A stretch of 64,000 bases of DNA from Setophaga petechia (GCA_024362935.1 JANCRA010000033.1:9769714-9833713), one strand, 5' to 3'. Counted from the stretch's first letter, positions 37,172 through 49,728 are shown. Numbers and translations: made by a program. The notes: generated by a model from the letters alone, not told the origin.

Positions 37172-37206
37172 TTTTAAGGTTTTCCATCTATTTGCACCTC
37201 TGTAAA
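37172..37206 (+). repeat. 35-bp direct repeat, copy 1
   Basis: Identical over 35 bp to 38372-38406 (starts ttttaaggttttccat). The flanks do not match. Confidence 0.95.
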
Positions 37207-38371
37207 ATTAGGTTTGGTTTTTTTCTCTGAACAGTCAGCTATTTAGGCAGAGTAGCTGTGAAAAGAGATCCACAAGTGGAGTCTATTTATAGTCCAGGAC
37301 TTCACACTTTATTTTGTAGAAGTAAAATTGGTTACTGTTTTAATACAAAACTGAGTTGAAACAGACATTTATTTAATTGGCGGAACTTTAAATTCCAGCT
37401 TTATGTAGGGAATTCCAAGCATCTGCATAGATGCACCACAAGGCACTGGCAGTCTGTGAGTGTTTCTTTTATTAAATTCCGTGGTGTTTTTCCACTCTAA
37501 ATATTTTATTACAAATAAAAGCCCTGCTCTGTGTGAGCACTCAGTAAATGGCAATCAGCTGAGTTCACAGATGCAATTGGTACTCTTGCAAAGGCTACAT
37601 TCAATCCAGTGTGTAAATGTGGTAGAGGAGGTTTAAAATAGCTATTTGCTTTGGCCCAGCATGCACCTGAGCTTGGCAGCATATTTTGAGGTTTGTTCTT
37701 TGGACTGATAGAGATGGATCCTTGGGGGAAGTAGTGCCAGCTGTGTCAGAGGTGACTGGCAGTGGACTTGGGTTGGGAGCTGCTGCACTGGAAGATGAAT
37801 GGCAGGAGAACTGGCTCTAAAGGGAACTCCGTGTGTGAATTTCTTTGCTAGATTGTAGGTGCTACTAGTCAGTCTCTAATGAAAAGGCAGCTGAAGGGAA
37901 AGTATTGCAGAAGAGAAGGTGGCAGCATGAATGAATGGTTTTCTAAAGTCACCAGCCAGTGCACTGGCATGCAGGCAGCACGCTTGATGTCCTTTCTTCA
38001 GCAGGGACAATTCCTGCATGGGATGGAGTGGTGAACAAAGTCATATGTAATCCTAACGGCTGCTCTGCAGATATGAGATAGCTACATTGAAAATAGCTCA
38101 GTTTCCAGAGGACTGTCCTGGTGATAGGTCCCCAAGCTGCTTTAATAATTGTTTTTGTAAGGCAGGGGAGAAAGGTGTGGCAGAACTGAGAAAAGGGCAG
38201 GTTGCAGAAACAGATTGAGAATTGGAGAGATGTTTCCTAGCAATGTAATGCAGTTGGCTTCAGATGAAGGAAGGTCAAATTTTATCTGGTTTTCATTTAA
38301 AAACGTCATGATACTTCAAACTCCTGTTTTGATCACAAAGCCCCTTCTAAAACTAAAATTTTAGTAATTCC

Positions 38372-38406
38372 TTTTAAGGTTTTCCATCTATTTGCACCTC
38401 TGTAAA
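38372..38406 (+). repeat. 35-bp direct repeat, copy 2
   Basis: Second copy of the 37172-37206 sequence, exactly 1,200 bp downstream in the same orientation, with unrelated flanks. Confidence 0.95.
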
Positions 38407-39976
38407 GAAAGAGCAAGTGTGTATACCAAAGGTACGTTTTTAGCTTTGCTCTAGACTATGCATAGATTAGAAACAGCTGCCGACACCGCCCTCCTGCCCA
38501 AGCCAGGGCAGCAGAGCTGGCAGCAGAGCTGGCAGCAGCAGCAGCGCAGCCTCGCAGACCCTCCAGGCCGGTCCGAGGCCATGGGAAGGCTGGGGAGGGC
38601 AGTCTGCCTGCTGGAGCCCTTCAGTTCGGGGGCTGCAGCAAGCTTCACTAGCTCAACTTCCCCTTTATGTTTAAAATATAATGGTCTCATTCTTCACTCT
38701 GTTTCACAGGAAGCTGGAGTTTAAGACTGTGTGTGATACGATTGTGTTCTGCAAGAACATGCAGAGAAGGAACGCCACCATGAGAGAGAGGTTTTCTTCA
38801 GTCTGTCACAAGAAAACGAATGTATTTGAAAGGGACCTATGAAACCCAGCTCTGGTTATCTTGAGGCAGTGGGATAGGCAGTGATTTTAGACTCATCTAG
38901 CTCTTAGACGTGACAAAATGGCATATTTTCCGTTTGTTCGAGACGAAATGTGACTGTTAACCATTGAGTATTGGGTGCAGTGAAGAGTTTAGGTCTGTCT
39001 GGGCACCCCAAACAGGTGTGGCTTTCAGTAGCCTAAATGTTCTAGGCGTGTAAAGCTGGGCAGGAGCCCTGACCAAGTAAGTTGAGTAAGCTTTCTGAGG
39101 ATGTTTCTGAGGTGCACTGTAGTCAGAGGTTGGCTCTAGACCACTCTGCAGTGGCCTTTAGATCTGTAATGCTGTTTCTGAAAGAGAAGAAAAAAAAAGG
39201 AGGGACATGAATGACATTGCTTTCAGGGAGATTTCTGATTTTGTTTAAATGTTGGCATTTTATTTGATAATTAATTAAGGATTTTCTCCTGCCTGTTTTT
39301 TCCCAAACAGTGTGCTTTCCACTGTGTTGCAGTATAGGCAGTCTGGTGGGAAAGCTCTGAGCCATTCCCGTGAGCGCCCAGGTGGTGCCCAGTTCAGAAT
39401 GGTGCAGATTGCTCAGGAAAACCAGCTCGGATCAGCTGCTGGACCTTCAGCCAAACCGTCTGTTCTTGCTCTGGAGTAGCAATGAAAGCGTACTTGTGAG
39501 GTTCATTTGTCTAATTCTTTTTTAAACCAACATGTGAAAGCTGCTCTTCGGGTTTTTTCCCCTCTCTTTTTTTTGTGTGTAAATAATTGCAAATACATCA
39601 AGGCAGATTTTGCATGTGCAGCTGTGCGTGCAACCCGTCTGTGTGTGCAAGGGCAGTTACCGGGTGAGGGCGAAGCACATGCTAAGAAACTGGAAACTCA
39701 AAAGCTGAGTTCCTTTCTTTCCCTTGGTAGGAAGTGTAAAAGCATTGTGTTGGAGGTTAGGATTGCTCCTTTTGTTTTCTTTCTCTCAGGGAATTTTCTC
39801 CCATCTGTTGCTGAGAGACAATAACCACCGGTACTTAAGAGAGACAAGTAGCAGTGGCCGAGGTTCAGGGCGGGGATGGGACTGGCCGCTCTCTAAGCTG
39901 AGGGGTTTCTCCTGGTGGGAGAGGTACCGGAGGTTGGGGCTGGGGCAGCTCTGGCTCTCCGCTCCCGGCGCGGAGA

Positions 39977-40124
39977 GAGGCCGGGCTGGCTGAGGCCGGG
40001 CCCCGCTGCTGAGGCCGGGCTGGCTGAGGCCGGGCCCCGCTGCTGAGGCCGGGCCCCGCTGAGGCCGGGCTGGCTGAGGCCGGGCCCCGCTGCGGCCGGG
40101 CCCGCTGAGGCCGGGCCCGCTGAG
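39977..40124. repeat. GC-rich minisatellite (gaggccgggc units)
   Basis: Tandem variants of gaggccgggctggct and gaggccgggccccgctgct fill about 148 bp. The array sits at the left end of a GC-rich block that extends to about 40340. Confidence 0.9.
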
Positions 40125-40214
40125 CAGGCAGGCCTCACTGCGAGGAGTTGGCCACCGCGGCGGGGCTCCGGCCCCTGCTGCCTGCTCCCACCGTGAGCGA
40201 TGCTCTGCTCGTAG

Positions 40215-40403
40215 GAGCGCCTGTTGGACCGGGACCTTATCGACACCTGCCTCACCGAACAGGGCAACCTTCGCCAGCTGCCCGGGGCTTCAGGGAAAAC
40301 CCGGGACCCCTCTCCCGGCTTCGGGAGCTGCTTGCTGCTGCCCAGCCCTGCCAGACAGACCTGCCTTGCAGAGGAAACCTCTGGGAGCAGTCTCAATATT
40401 TAG
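40215..40403 (+). other. Exon-like open frame of unknown status in GC block
   Basis: Directly after a TAG that could serve as a splice acceptor, a 62-codon frame runs to TAG 40401-40403. It begins ERLLDRDLIDTCLTEQGN and has high GC3 in its first half. There is no ATG at its start, no clear donor before the stop and no family I recognise. GC-rich sequence can keep frames open by chance, so this is noted only as a candidate alternative or terminal exon. Confidence 0.15.
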
Positions 40404-42059
40404 ATCCAAATTCTGATGCTAAACTGGCTTATGAGAGACAATCTTAAATACGTATCATCAGGGCATATACAGTGTTCCTAGGAAATGAGATCCTGGGATT
40501 TTGTTACGTGTTTGCAATGTAGATGAAGTTTGTGGGTCACCCGAGATAATGCTATGTGGGCTTTAGATTCCCAGGTAATTTAGGGCAAATGTCAGTGAAC
40601 TGATGGTAGTTAGCTGAACTAGTCTCCTTCAGTTAGGTGAGGTCCTAGGCTGTGTTGCAACTAAAGAAGAACTAGATTTGATTTTAAAATTTTCCTCTGT
40701 GTTGTCTATTTAATGTTTAGTGTATTTCCATCACTGGAAAGAGTAGAAGAGGAAGAGAATCGTCTTTCTGATAGCAAAGTTCTTCAGCTTAGATTATTAT
40801 CTTGAAATATTATTTGAAGAAATTCTAATTTTTGCTGCAGTTTCATTCATCGTCTTGATTTTACTTTTTTTGGATTCCACTCGTTGTTTCTAGTCTCTCT
40901 GATGCTTTTACATCCCTCCTGAAAAAAGAGTAGCTATGTAGAGCCTGAAACCTGATTAAACATCCCCTGGTGCCGATAGGATCTTAGCAGTTGGAGTCTC
41001 TAAGTAGAACAGGTTGCAGTCTGTAGGCATCTCTTCACTATGAACACAGTGAATGTAAGTAATACGAGTTGAATCCTGAAAAATACATGTGTCCTTTACT
41101 GGGCCTTTACTTCTGAAACAAACTTTTGTTAAAGTACCATAAAGGCTGAGTAGACACAGACTTGTCTGAATTTATTTCTCTACATAAAAGTGGAATGAAG
41201 CAAACCATACTGTTCAACCAAACTTTGTCCTGAAAGTATTTTGAAGAGTGCCATGGTACAGTAAAATGATTTAAATAATCTCATTATTGTAGAACAGGGA
41301 AAATGACACGAAGAGGCCAGTAAAAGGGAGAATATTCCAAAGGATTGAGAGAATTATGCATGTAGCTTTCTTAAGTTTCTTTTGAAAATCCAAACAAATA
41401 CATTTTCTATTGATATTTGAATGGGCTAGAATCTTCTAGGGATAGATATTCACAAAAGGGCATGCTTAAGCAAAGAGGAGGGGGTTTTTAAAGTCTACAA
41501 TAATGAGATTATTCAAAGTGTTCTAGAGATAACGATGTATAGGAGGCATGAAGAGCTGTCAAGGGAAGTCAGGGTACGAGTGATACGCAGAAATTAATAG
41601 CAATGAGTCCTGAAGGATTTCAGCGGTGAGAAATACAGCTTTTGGGGCCCTGAAGTGAATTGGGATCTTCTGACCTGTCTGAGAATGCAAATATTAGCGA
41701 CTGGGGGAGGAGGGACTAGCAGAGGTCAGGGCAATGATAGAGAAGAGACAATGGCCCTTCTGCAGCACCAGCCTGTCTTTCACTTCACTAAAGGTTTTTG
41801 TAATTTAAATTAAAACTGCTCCTCCTTAAGAAAGGGATCTCTCTTTGGAGTCAGAAACACTGCAACTGTTTCTCTAAGACTTCCCTTCAGTTCCACCTCC
41901 CTCGATCGGTCAAAGCATGAATTTGGTTTGACTGGCTTTTTTAGTTGCAGGATTGCCGTGTAAACAGCAGTATGCTGGAAGTGAAGATAATGGGCCGGGG
42001 TCTTTTTAGAGCGTTCTTTGTATAAGACCTTTTCTGGGAAGTGCTGCTGGATCAGCTCA
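40404..42059 (+). other. PREX1: PREX1 intron 1, non-coding
   Basis: AT-rich intron with nothing recognised. Confidence 0.75.
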
Positions 42060-42440
42060 CTTGTGCTTAGTCTCGGAATCCCGCCGTGCCGAGTGTCCGC
42101 GCGTGTGAATTTCGCACGCGTCAGCCCCCATGTCCCTGAATGTCCACGAGTGACCGAGACAGCCCCGGCTCCCTTCTGGAGACGGCTCAGGAGCCCTCGC
42201 TGCCCTGGAAGCTGTGTTTGCCGGTGCAGCAGAGGACCGCGGTCTGAGCTGAATTCACGAGAACGCCTTTCTCCATGGAAATTCGGCCGCTGTTGTTCAG
42301 CGTCCTCCTGGGGCACGGGCCCGTCCTCTCGGCTGCCTGCCCGCCGCTCTGTTGTGGGGGGAACCTGGGTCACCGACTCAGGGAGGGCTTCAGCGTTCAG
42401 GGGCGCGGCGGAGGAGGCGAGTCCTCACTGACCCAGGGAT
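42060..42440. promoter_or_regulatory. Intragenic CpG island in intron 1
   Basis: About 380 bp with some 30 CpGs, including tccgcgcgtgtg and tcgcacgcgtc, contrast with AT-rich flanks. It lies 38.6 kb downstream of the main start and 7.3 kb upstream of exon 2. It could be an internal promoter or a methylated island. Overlapping open frames on both strands (187 codons minus, 137 codons plus) match no family I recognise. Confidence 0.55.
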
Positions 42441-42800
42441 CTGGTGACAGAAACCGTTTTGTGCTGGACCTCTGTCAGGAAATCCGAAGTGAGGAGAAAG
42501 CAGTTGGAATGACTGAGTCCTTAAAGCACAGCTCAAAGTCCCGGTGCTGTGCAATGCCAGTATTTTGTGATTGATTTGATGTTATAGGCAACGTAACAAA
42601 GACAAGATGGATGTAAGATAAATCAGATAAAGTGTGGTCATAACTGCAGGAATCTTAAAATTCAGGATTGGCTAAGGACAAATCAGAGTTTTGGAATTAT
42701 CTCAGGAATGTACTTCATATTAGCAGTAGCTGTTTCTCTTATCTAGTATTTAAAGAAATAATGAAGTTTATTTATTCAAACATTTTTTCATACATGCACT

Positions 42801-42878
42801 TATTAATTAATTTTAAATTATTAAAATTAAATTTTAAATTTAAATTATTAAAATTAGCAGTCAGAATTTCTGACTGCT
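42801..42878. repeat. AT-rich palindromic stretch with 10-bp inverted repeat
   Basis: About 55 bp of nearly pure A/T contain repeated aaattattaaaatta. They are followed at 42856-42878 by agcagtcaga, att, tctgactgct, a perfect 10-bp inverted repeat with a 3-nt spacer. This is a possible cruciform or unstable site. Confidence 0.85.
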
Positions 42879-45800
42879 CCTTTATATTACATCTAGTATT
42901 TATCAGCATTCACCATATGTCAGACTAAGAAGTGGGGAAGAAGTTTCAAATTGCCACGATCAATGCTTAGTTAATATTTATTGAATTGCCAGCATGAGTG
43001 GTGGTTTTGTAATATGGGTACATGTATCTATACAATTACAAAAAATACCCATCAAAAGTATGCTTCAGATCAAAGGATCTTACGCTTGTGACATATCTGA
43101 ATTTTGCAATTGAAGCTGCATTTCTTTTCTGAGGGTCTTTCCAGTTTCACCTGAAATGGAATCTGCTTATTTTGTAAATGTTCATTCAGTCTGCTGTGGG
43201 AAGAGATGGTGCCTCCTGTAAGTCCTGTGCTTTTGTGTGTGTGAAATCATTGTGCAGCTTCTGCACCTCAGACTGCCTGAGCTGTTTGCAGAGAGTGTTT
43301 GATACTCCATGTTGAGTGTGACTTTCTTTTTTCTTTTTATTAATCACTTTGGTTAGCTAATGATTTAGTTTCTCTTCAGGGGATAGATTAAAAAAAAGTA
43401 CCAATAAGCTTTGAGGCTTTAAAGCCAGTTTGATACACAGGAAGCCTGAAATTAGAGCAATAAAAGATATTTCTGGTGCTATTTCCTCTTACTAAGCACC
43501 TCTGTCTGTCAGGCAAGTCCCTGTTCAGGTGTTTGCTGATGAATTAATTTGCCTGTAGAGCTCAGCTACAGGTACAGTGTTTTTGCAGAGTTGCTCTGTC
43601 TCACAGCTGTGGCTCTATAGTTTAGGAGAATTTTAGTATAATGAACTCATCTGATGTTTAAGTTCTTCCTTCTTCTCCAGACACTGATAATTTAAAATGT
43701 GCTTTTATAGAAATATTAATATAGCAGCCAGTAATTGAGCAGTGAGGGAATACTGGGTTTCCAGTAAGAGGTATAGTAATAGGCTCTTTAAAAGTAGTAC
43801 TGTTGCTTCAGTGTTGCTCCATTTTACACGTGTATTGCTAGTAATGTCAAAGGAGTTGCTTCTGATTTCCAATATTCTAACCTAATATCATAACTGAAAA
43901 ACCTGACTCAGGCCCAGTATTCTACATTGTATACTGGTGTTTGCCCAGGACAGCAGGAGATGCTGGAAAACCGTTCATCTCTGTTTGCTCCAGAATTTCT
44001 TCATCTGTGTGTGAAGTCCAGCAGGCTCTAGGATGGACAGCAGCACCGTGGGTCACCTGCACAGCCCTGCAGGCCGTGGCCCAGGCTGGGCTGTGAGCCC
44101 TGCAGCCCCTTGAAGGGAAATGCTGAAAGGTTTGAATAGTCCTGTGCAGTCATTGTTATGTCACTTGGAGATTATTTACTGCATTGTCCTTCGGACCTCA
44201 GGTGAGAACTGCATTTCACATGTGGGATGGGGATGCAGGATTTTTGTTTCCTGTCATTTGTATAGAGTTTTAGCTTATGAACTGCTTATCTGATAGAAAG
44301 CAAAAGAACATGGTCAAAATGACAAGGTTCAAAGCTAACAATTGAGTAATATGAGCAAGGATGCATTTGCTCTTAAAACTTGAACATTAGCAAACACTCA
44401 ATTTGTCAGACTATTTCAGTAAAGCTGAAAGGTTCCCACAGGACCTTTGAGGTGCTTTGCTAAAGAAATAGGGTTTTTTGGTACAGAGGCAAAGACTTCT
44501 AACTGCCAAATTTAGTGGCAGCACTAATTCAGATGATGAAAAAAAGAAAAGTTAAAATTATGCTTGCAAGTTCTTGTTCATATATATGACCCCTGTGCTG
44601 TAGTTGCAAGGTAAAGGTGCTAGTGATGGTCAAATGTTGGAATTTATTGTTCATGTCACCTCTTACTTTGTCACTGTGAACACATTTTCTTGGAAACAAG
44701 GTATCTGCACTTGCAAGAAGCTTTAAACAATTGATGGCACGAGTGTAAAGCAATTATTAATATTAACTCTGAAAATTCTAGGCTCATTTAGATCCCTGGA
44801 CCCTTGTTCTGAATCAGTCCTGATCACTGATGAGTTTAATGAAATTGTCTCACTTTTCTCTTAAGTTCAAGGTGACGTTCCAGTCAGCTGTTCAGGAAAC
44901 AGGTTTTACAGGGTTGTGCTTTGAGCTGTTCTTCTCCAGCAGCATGGGGCCCAGTTGCCTCCCTGCTCTCTGTTTCTGTTCTCCTTTTCGTTTCCCCCCG
45001 GGGCAGGCACACTCGGCCTCCCTTGCTGTTTAGTAAGAAGTCTCTTGCTATTTCTGAACGTTTGAGGAAGTGTCTGCTTTTTGCTGGTGTTACTTCTGCT
45101 GCATAGAAGATGGAAAATACTCGTTTTCCCTGGTTAAGGCTACAAGCTGAGTTCAACAAGGCTCATATGAGAAGCATTTGAGAGTTATCCCAGTTGCTTC
45201 GTGTGTTTCATGTGTGCAACCGTTTCATGTGACAACGACTAACAATTAGCTGATTGTTTCCTTAATATATATTCTGTGCTTTTGTAGTTTAGAGGTGCTG
45301 CAAAGACACTCAAAACAATGAGATTTCATTGAAACAGTGGATTATGAGGACCGGGAATAGAAAAACAAAACACTTTCATACAAAAGGGGCCATTAAAAAG
45401 TACTTATTTAATGAAATGAACTTTTATATTTAAATTTCATTCTAGATTTGTAGTATATTTCTATTAGTCTGTATTGGAAGGAATTTGTCCAACATGATGT
45501 GAAGCAGAAAAGAAACATTTCACTGCTCATTCTAATTTGTCATAGATTTGCTTGAATCCTGCAAGGCTTTGTACTGTAAGACAAACTATAAATTGTGCTT
45601 ATGCATGGCATGAGGAACATCAGCTCTGGCCTGCTGAGTTTGGGAATAGCAGACCTCTGGGACAACAGCTTACAGTGCACAAATAAACATTATGTTACCA
45701 CAGAATTTAAAACCAAAACAAGTCTTCTCTGGACTGTTTTCCTAATACTGAGCACATTAATATGGAAGATGGGACCTTTACAATCTTTGTCAGGAGTATG

Positions 45801-47748
45801 AAGATTGATCAGCCTGGTTTCCCATTCTTTCCCTGCCTTGAGCCATGACCTGTTCTTGTTCTGGATCCATCTGCTCCTGCAGTGCTTCTGTCTTCCTCTG
45901 CTGCCCAGACAAACAGCTTGGCTGGCTCAGGCCTGGCCAGGGTGAGCACGTGCAGCACTCGGGTGGCAGGGGAGCAGTGCTGTGGGGGGAAAAGGAGGAA
46001 AGATGTCAGCCATCCTCTTATCTCTGCTTTTTGTGAAATTGTTATCCTTGTAAGTCCTGACCAGGGTGCAACAAGAAGATAGAAGGAAGCAGAGCCTACT
46101 TTTGTTGCCTGTTCATCAGTTTCAACAGTCTCGGTGATCTGCAGTTGATTGTTGTTTCAGTTATACCTGATAGTTGCAGAGAAGAGGGAACCAACAGCGT
46201 GCCACAGTAGAGATTTCTGCTCCTGATTGCAGTGGAGGGGTGATTGTGATCATCTTGCAGTGTCCTAGGAATGATTGTCAGAGTCCCTAGGTCGTGCTTG
46301 CAAGCTCTCTAAGAAAGCTGACCCCCATGCTGCTCATCTCCTTGGAGGCTGGTTGCTGCACAGGTTGAAGGTGCTGTGGATGGGAAGGGTTGCACTGTGG
46401 GGTCCCCGAAAGCTCCTTGTGGAAAGTGCCAAGGAACAGAGCCCTTGAATTTATACATGAGTTGTGTAGAGTGTGAAGAGGTTGGAGCAGCCAGAGAGAA
46501 TTTGTCTCAGTAACTTTAGTGACCAGACAAGCTTTCACCTTTTCAACAACTTTCTCTTCTATAACAAAATATTTTGGAATGTAAATAAGATATAGGCACG
46601 AATTAATAGGATGAATTTTTAAAAATATTCATCCACCACCACCGTCTCTCTTTTGGCATCACTTTTGTGATGTTCTGGTCCAAATAACTCTGATTTTCCA
46701 ACTAAATCAATAGGTCTCATGAAATATCATAGCACTCCCTTCCCCCAAAAGAGTTGCACGCTATGTGTGTAATAGACCTGGGAGTCTGTGTCACCAGGTG
46801 ACTGGAGGGCTAGTGCTGCTGCAGATGAGCTTGGACCCTAATAAAACAAGCAGCGCAAAAAAGTCACTGGAGAAGTTTGGGAAATGCTGACCTGAATGTC
46901 AGAATAACATCTCTGGGAAAAGGGTTGCTTTTTCTAAGCAGGAAGTGGTTGGGAAGAAAGTGGTGTTGCCATGTGAACGGGACATGCAGCATTATCTCCG
47001 TGAGCTGCTGTTGAATAGCTTGTGGTTTTCATACTTTTTATTTGAATGACTGTGTTGCAAAAGATTCTTCTTGCACCTCAGTAGGTATTGAAAAATGGAG
47101 AACAAACTTGTTCTGCATCCACTAAGTTTTGTTAATTTGAGGGGAATTACATTTCAGAAAGTAGACTATTAAATTTGTAAGACCAAAATATTTTGTAACT
47201 GTCTTGTTTTATTATTACTGGATAGACTGCTGTCCATGCACATGAAGGCAAATCAGAGGCTGTAGGAGATTTGAAGGACTATCTACAAAGTTGACTATTT
47301 CCCTTCTAGGTCTTTCATCCTTCTTCCTCTCTCTGCTTCTATGCCTTTTTTATTTTTCATTTTATTTTCCTGTCTTCCGTTCTCTCTTTCTTGTGCTCAC
47401 ATGATGTGGTCTTTTCAGACAAGCATCACAGAAAAGAACAGATTAACAGTCTCCACTTTTTTATTGAGTGGCCTGTAACAGCCAATGTGATTTGCACTTC
47501 CTGTATACAGCTCTCTATTATTAGACCCTTCATACTGGGACTGATGTGCAGGTAATTATTAGTCACCAGTGGAACTGCTAATTATGTAGATTAATTGATC
47601 ATTTCAGTTGGATTTGTTGTCTCCAAACATGTTTGTGATTAAAGAAGGAGAATCACTGCCTGCCTTGCTGTTCGGGAATGAGTGTCCCTAGGATGATGTG
47701 CCACCCTGTGTGGCTCCCATGCCTGGTACCAATGCTCTGCTCTCACCC
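42879..47748 (+). other. PREX1: PREX1 intron 1, non-coding
   Basis: Mostly AT-leaning intron. The only block that stands out is the homeodomain-type motif cluster at about 47490-47645. No supported exon. Confidence 0.75.
47545..47605. promoter_or_regulatory. Candidate homeodomain-site cluster
   Basis: TAATTA at 47553-47558, TAATTA at 47579-47584 and TAATTG at 47592-47597, the last within ttaattgatca, lie inside 45 bp. Such clusters are common in conserved enhancers, but AT-rich intron also yields them by chance. Confidence 0.3.
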
Positions 47749-47998
47749 GGAGCTGAAGGGGAGCAGCAGCCGTTCCCCAGGAATGGAGCTGAAGGGGAGC
47801 AGCAGCCGTTCCTCAGGAATGGAGCTGAAGGGGAGCAGCAGCCGTTCCCCCTGTGCTCAGGAATGGAGCTGAAGGGGAGCAGCAGCCGTTCCTCAGGAAT
47901 GGAGCTGAAGGGGAGCAGCAGCCGTTCCCCCTGTGCTCAGGAATGGAGCTGAAGGGGAGCAGCAGCCGTTCCCCCTGTGCTCAGGAATGGAGCTGAAC
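47749..47998 (+). repeat. Intron 1 minisatellite with 36- and 44-bp units
   Basis: Six full units begin ggagctgaaggggagcag at 47749, 47785, 47821, 47865, 47901 and 47945, with a partial one at 47989. Lengths are 36, 36, 44, 36, 44, 44. The longer form carries an 8-bp insertion of the cctgtgct type. Copies are nearly identical, which points to recent unequal exchange. Two + frames stay open across it by chance (starting at 47678 and 47698). Confidence 0.97.
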
Positions 47999-49728
47999 GC
48001 TGCACCTCGGGCGGTCCCTGAGTGCTGCTGAGTGCTGGCCAGGTGTTGGCGGGGCAGACTGGCTGCTCCTTACACAATAACCCTTCTGGCACGAGCACAC
48101 GTGTCCTGTTCCTTTGATGCAGGAATCTATTCTTCAAACTTCTTAGTCCCCACAAACTCCTCCGAGTTCTCGGTATCTGGCTGGAATCTAGCCAAGGTCT
48201 TTCTGTTTAGTAGTACTAGAGGAGCAGTGTGGTTATGGTGCCTGCAATTTGTTCAAAAGCGGGTTGAAAATCCAAGGCTAAAAACAAATGTAGGATCTCT
48301 GTGCCTCATTAATTAGTATCTTTTTTACTGGTATCTGCCCTGTAAAGTGTGAATGGCTGATAAATGACAGAGAGCAATGCCTTAGGTGGAACAGAGTTGT
48401 GCCCCTTTTAGAGCTGGAAGTCAGAGGAACATGTTCACTGTGTGCCAAGCAAAACACCAGCGATGAAGGCATTCCATAAGCTGTAAGTTTGGTTCAGTGG
48501 TATTGCTACTTAACAGGTTGTAAGCTGCTGCTGATCCCAGCAGGCAAAAGGGAAAAAGCAAAAGAGGAGTGTGCACCAGTTGACATGGACCTTGCTCAGG
48601 AATAGTTCAGCTTTTAAAGGCTTTTTGTTATCAAGCTGTAACAAAACTGCTTTGTGCCCTAAATAAAGACATGACCAACTTCCCCTCACTCTCTCAGGTG
48701 GGTAAGAGAAGTTCTTTCATCCTTGTTCACTGCATTCCCCAGGGCTTACTCCTTTGTATGTATTAGAAATCACTGACAGGACCAGAGAGAAAAGCTGTCT
48801 TGCCTTCTTTGCACACGTTATGTAGTTTATTGCAGCAGATTCTGTCCTCACTGGTTGCCCTTCAGTCTCTCCTGCAGGTATTTCCATCTCTGATGATGCC
48901 TGTGGATAGGAAAATCCCCTACTCTCAGTTCAGAAGTGCCTTTTAGCCAGTAGTTGCTAAACCAGTGGAGTCTGGAGATGGAAATCCCATGAAGTGTCCT
49001 TTTCTAAACCCTTTTCACTGAATCAAATAGGTTTGTGGGTGTGTTGAGTGCAAATGCAAGTAGGTCCTCCAACTTCCAGTAGCCAGAGTTGTGCTTTTCA
49101 GGCTGATATTCAGATCACTGTCCATTTGTATCTGGCAGCTTTTATTGATTTGGCTGTTAAAGCCAGAGTTGTGCAGAGCTGAGAGAAGGGGAAACCCGAC
49201 CTAAGTGAAAAGTCCTAGCATTGCTTCGTCTTTTTTTACTCACTGAAATAAAGCGAACAGGACAGCGTATCACAGGCACTGTCCCTTCCCCGCATGCTGA
49301 GGCTGTTGAAGCTGTCCCTCGGCCCAGCTCATGGCTCTGATGTCCCTCCCTCGTTGCTGCAGTCCTTGCTGACACATCTCTGCGGGCCAAGGCGGCGCCT
49401 GGAGACACGGGAGGCCTTCGAGGAGCCGTGGGCCCTGCTGTTGTCTGCGGCTGGTAACCGATAATTCAAGTGAAAAGCTTCAACAAAGAGAAGACATTTG
49501 TTGTCCAGCAAAGCCCAACTGCTTGTAGGAAATGTCTTTGGTAGTGCCTGTGTGCAGCCTGGGGTATCTGTGGTGGGGGGTTCCTAAATGTTTACATTCT
49601 TTCTGTCTTAAAGGTAATCAACCAAACTGTGCTGATGGGAACCTAGAGGAGACAAAAGAGTTTTGATAATCAAGATAATCAAGCTATTATCAAACAATTT
49701 GAACATAAATCTTCTTTTATCTCTGTAG
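47999..49728 (+). other. PREX1: PREX1 intron 1, last part
   Basis: Non-coding, with a small GC patch at 49380-49440. It ends in the exon 2 polypyrimidine tract and acceptor. Confidence 0.85.

Larger units (their letters stand above)
21851..39976 (+). other. PREX1: PREX1 intron 1, middle part
   Basis: Non-coding intron. It contains a purine-rich tract (24860-24990), a CCAAT-bearing GC patch (28140-28380), a GC patch (30880-31000), an A13-type run near 27802, a short TA run near 32911, an enhancer-like motif block (33125-33300) and a 35-bp repeat pair (37172 and 38372). No exon supported. Confidence 0.7.

Noticed and set aside
41810..42431. 187-codon minus and 137-codon plus frames as genes
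   Set aside because: They overlap each other in an intronic CpG-rich block, and neither shows a recognised domain or codon pattern.
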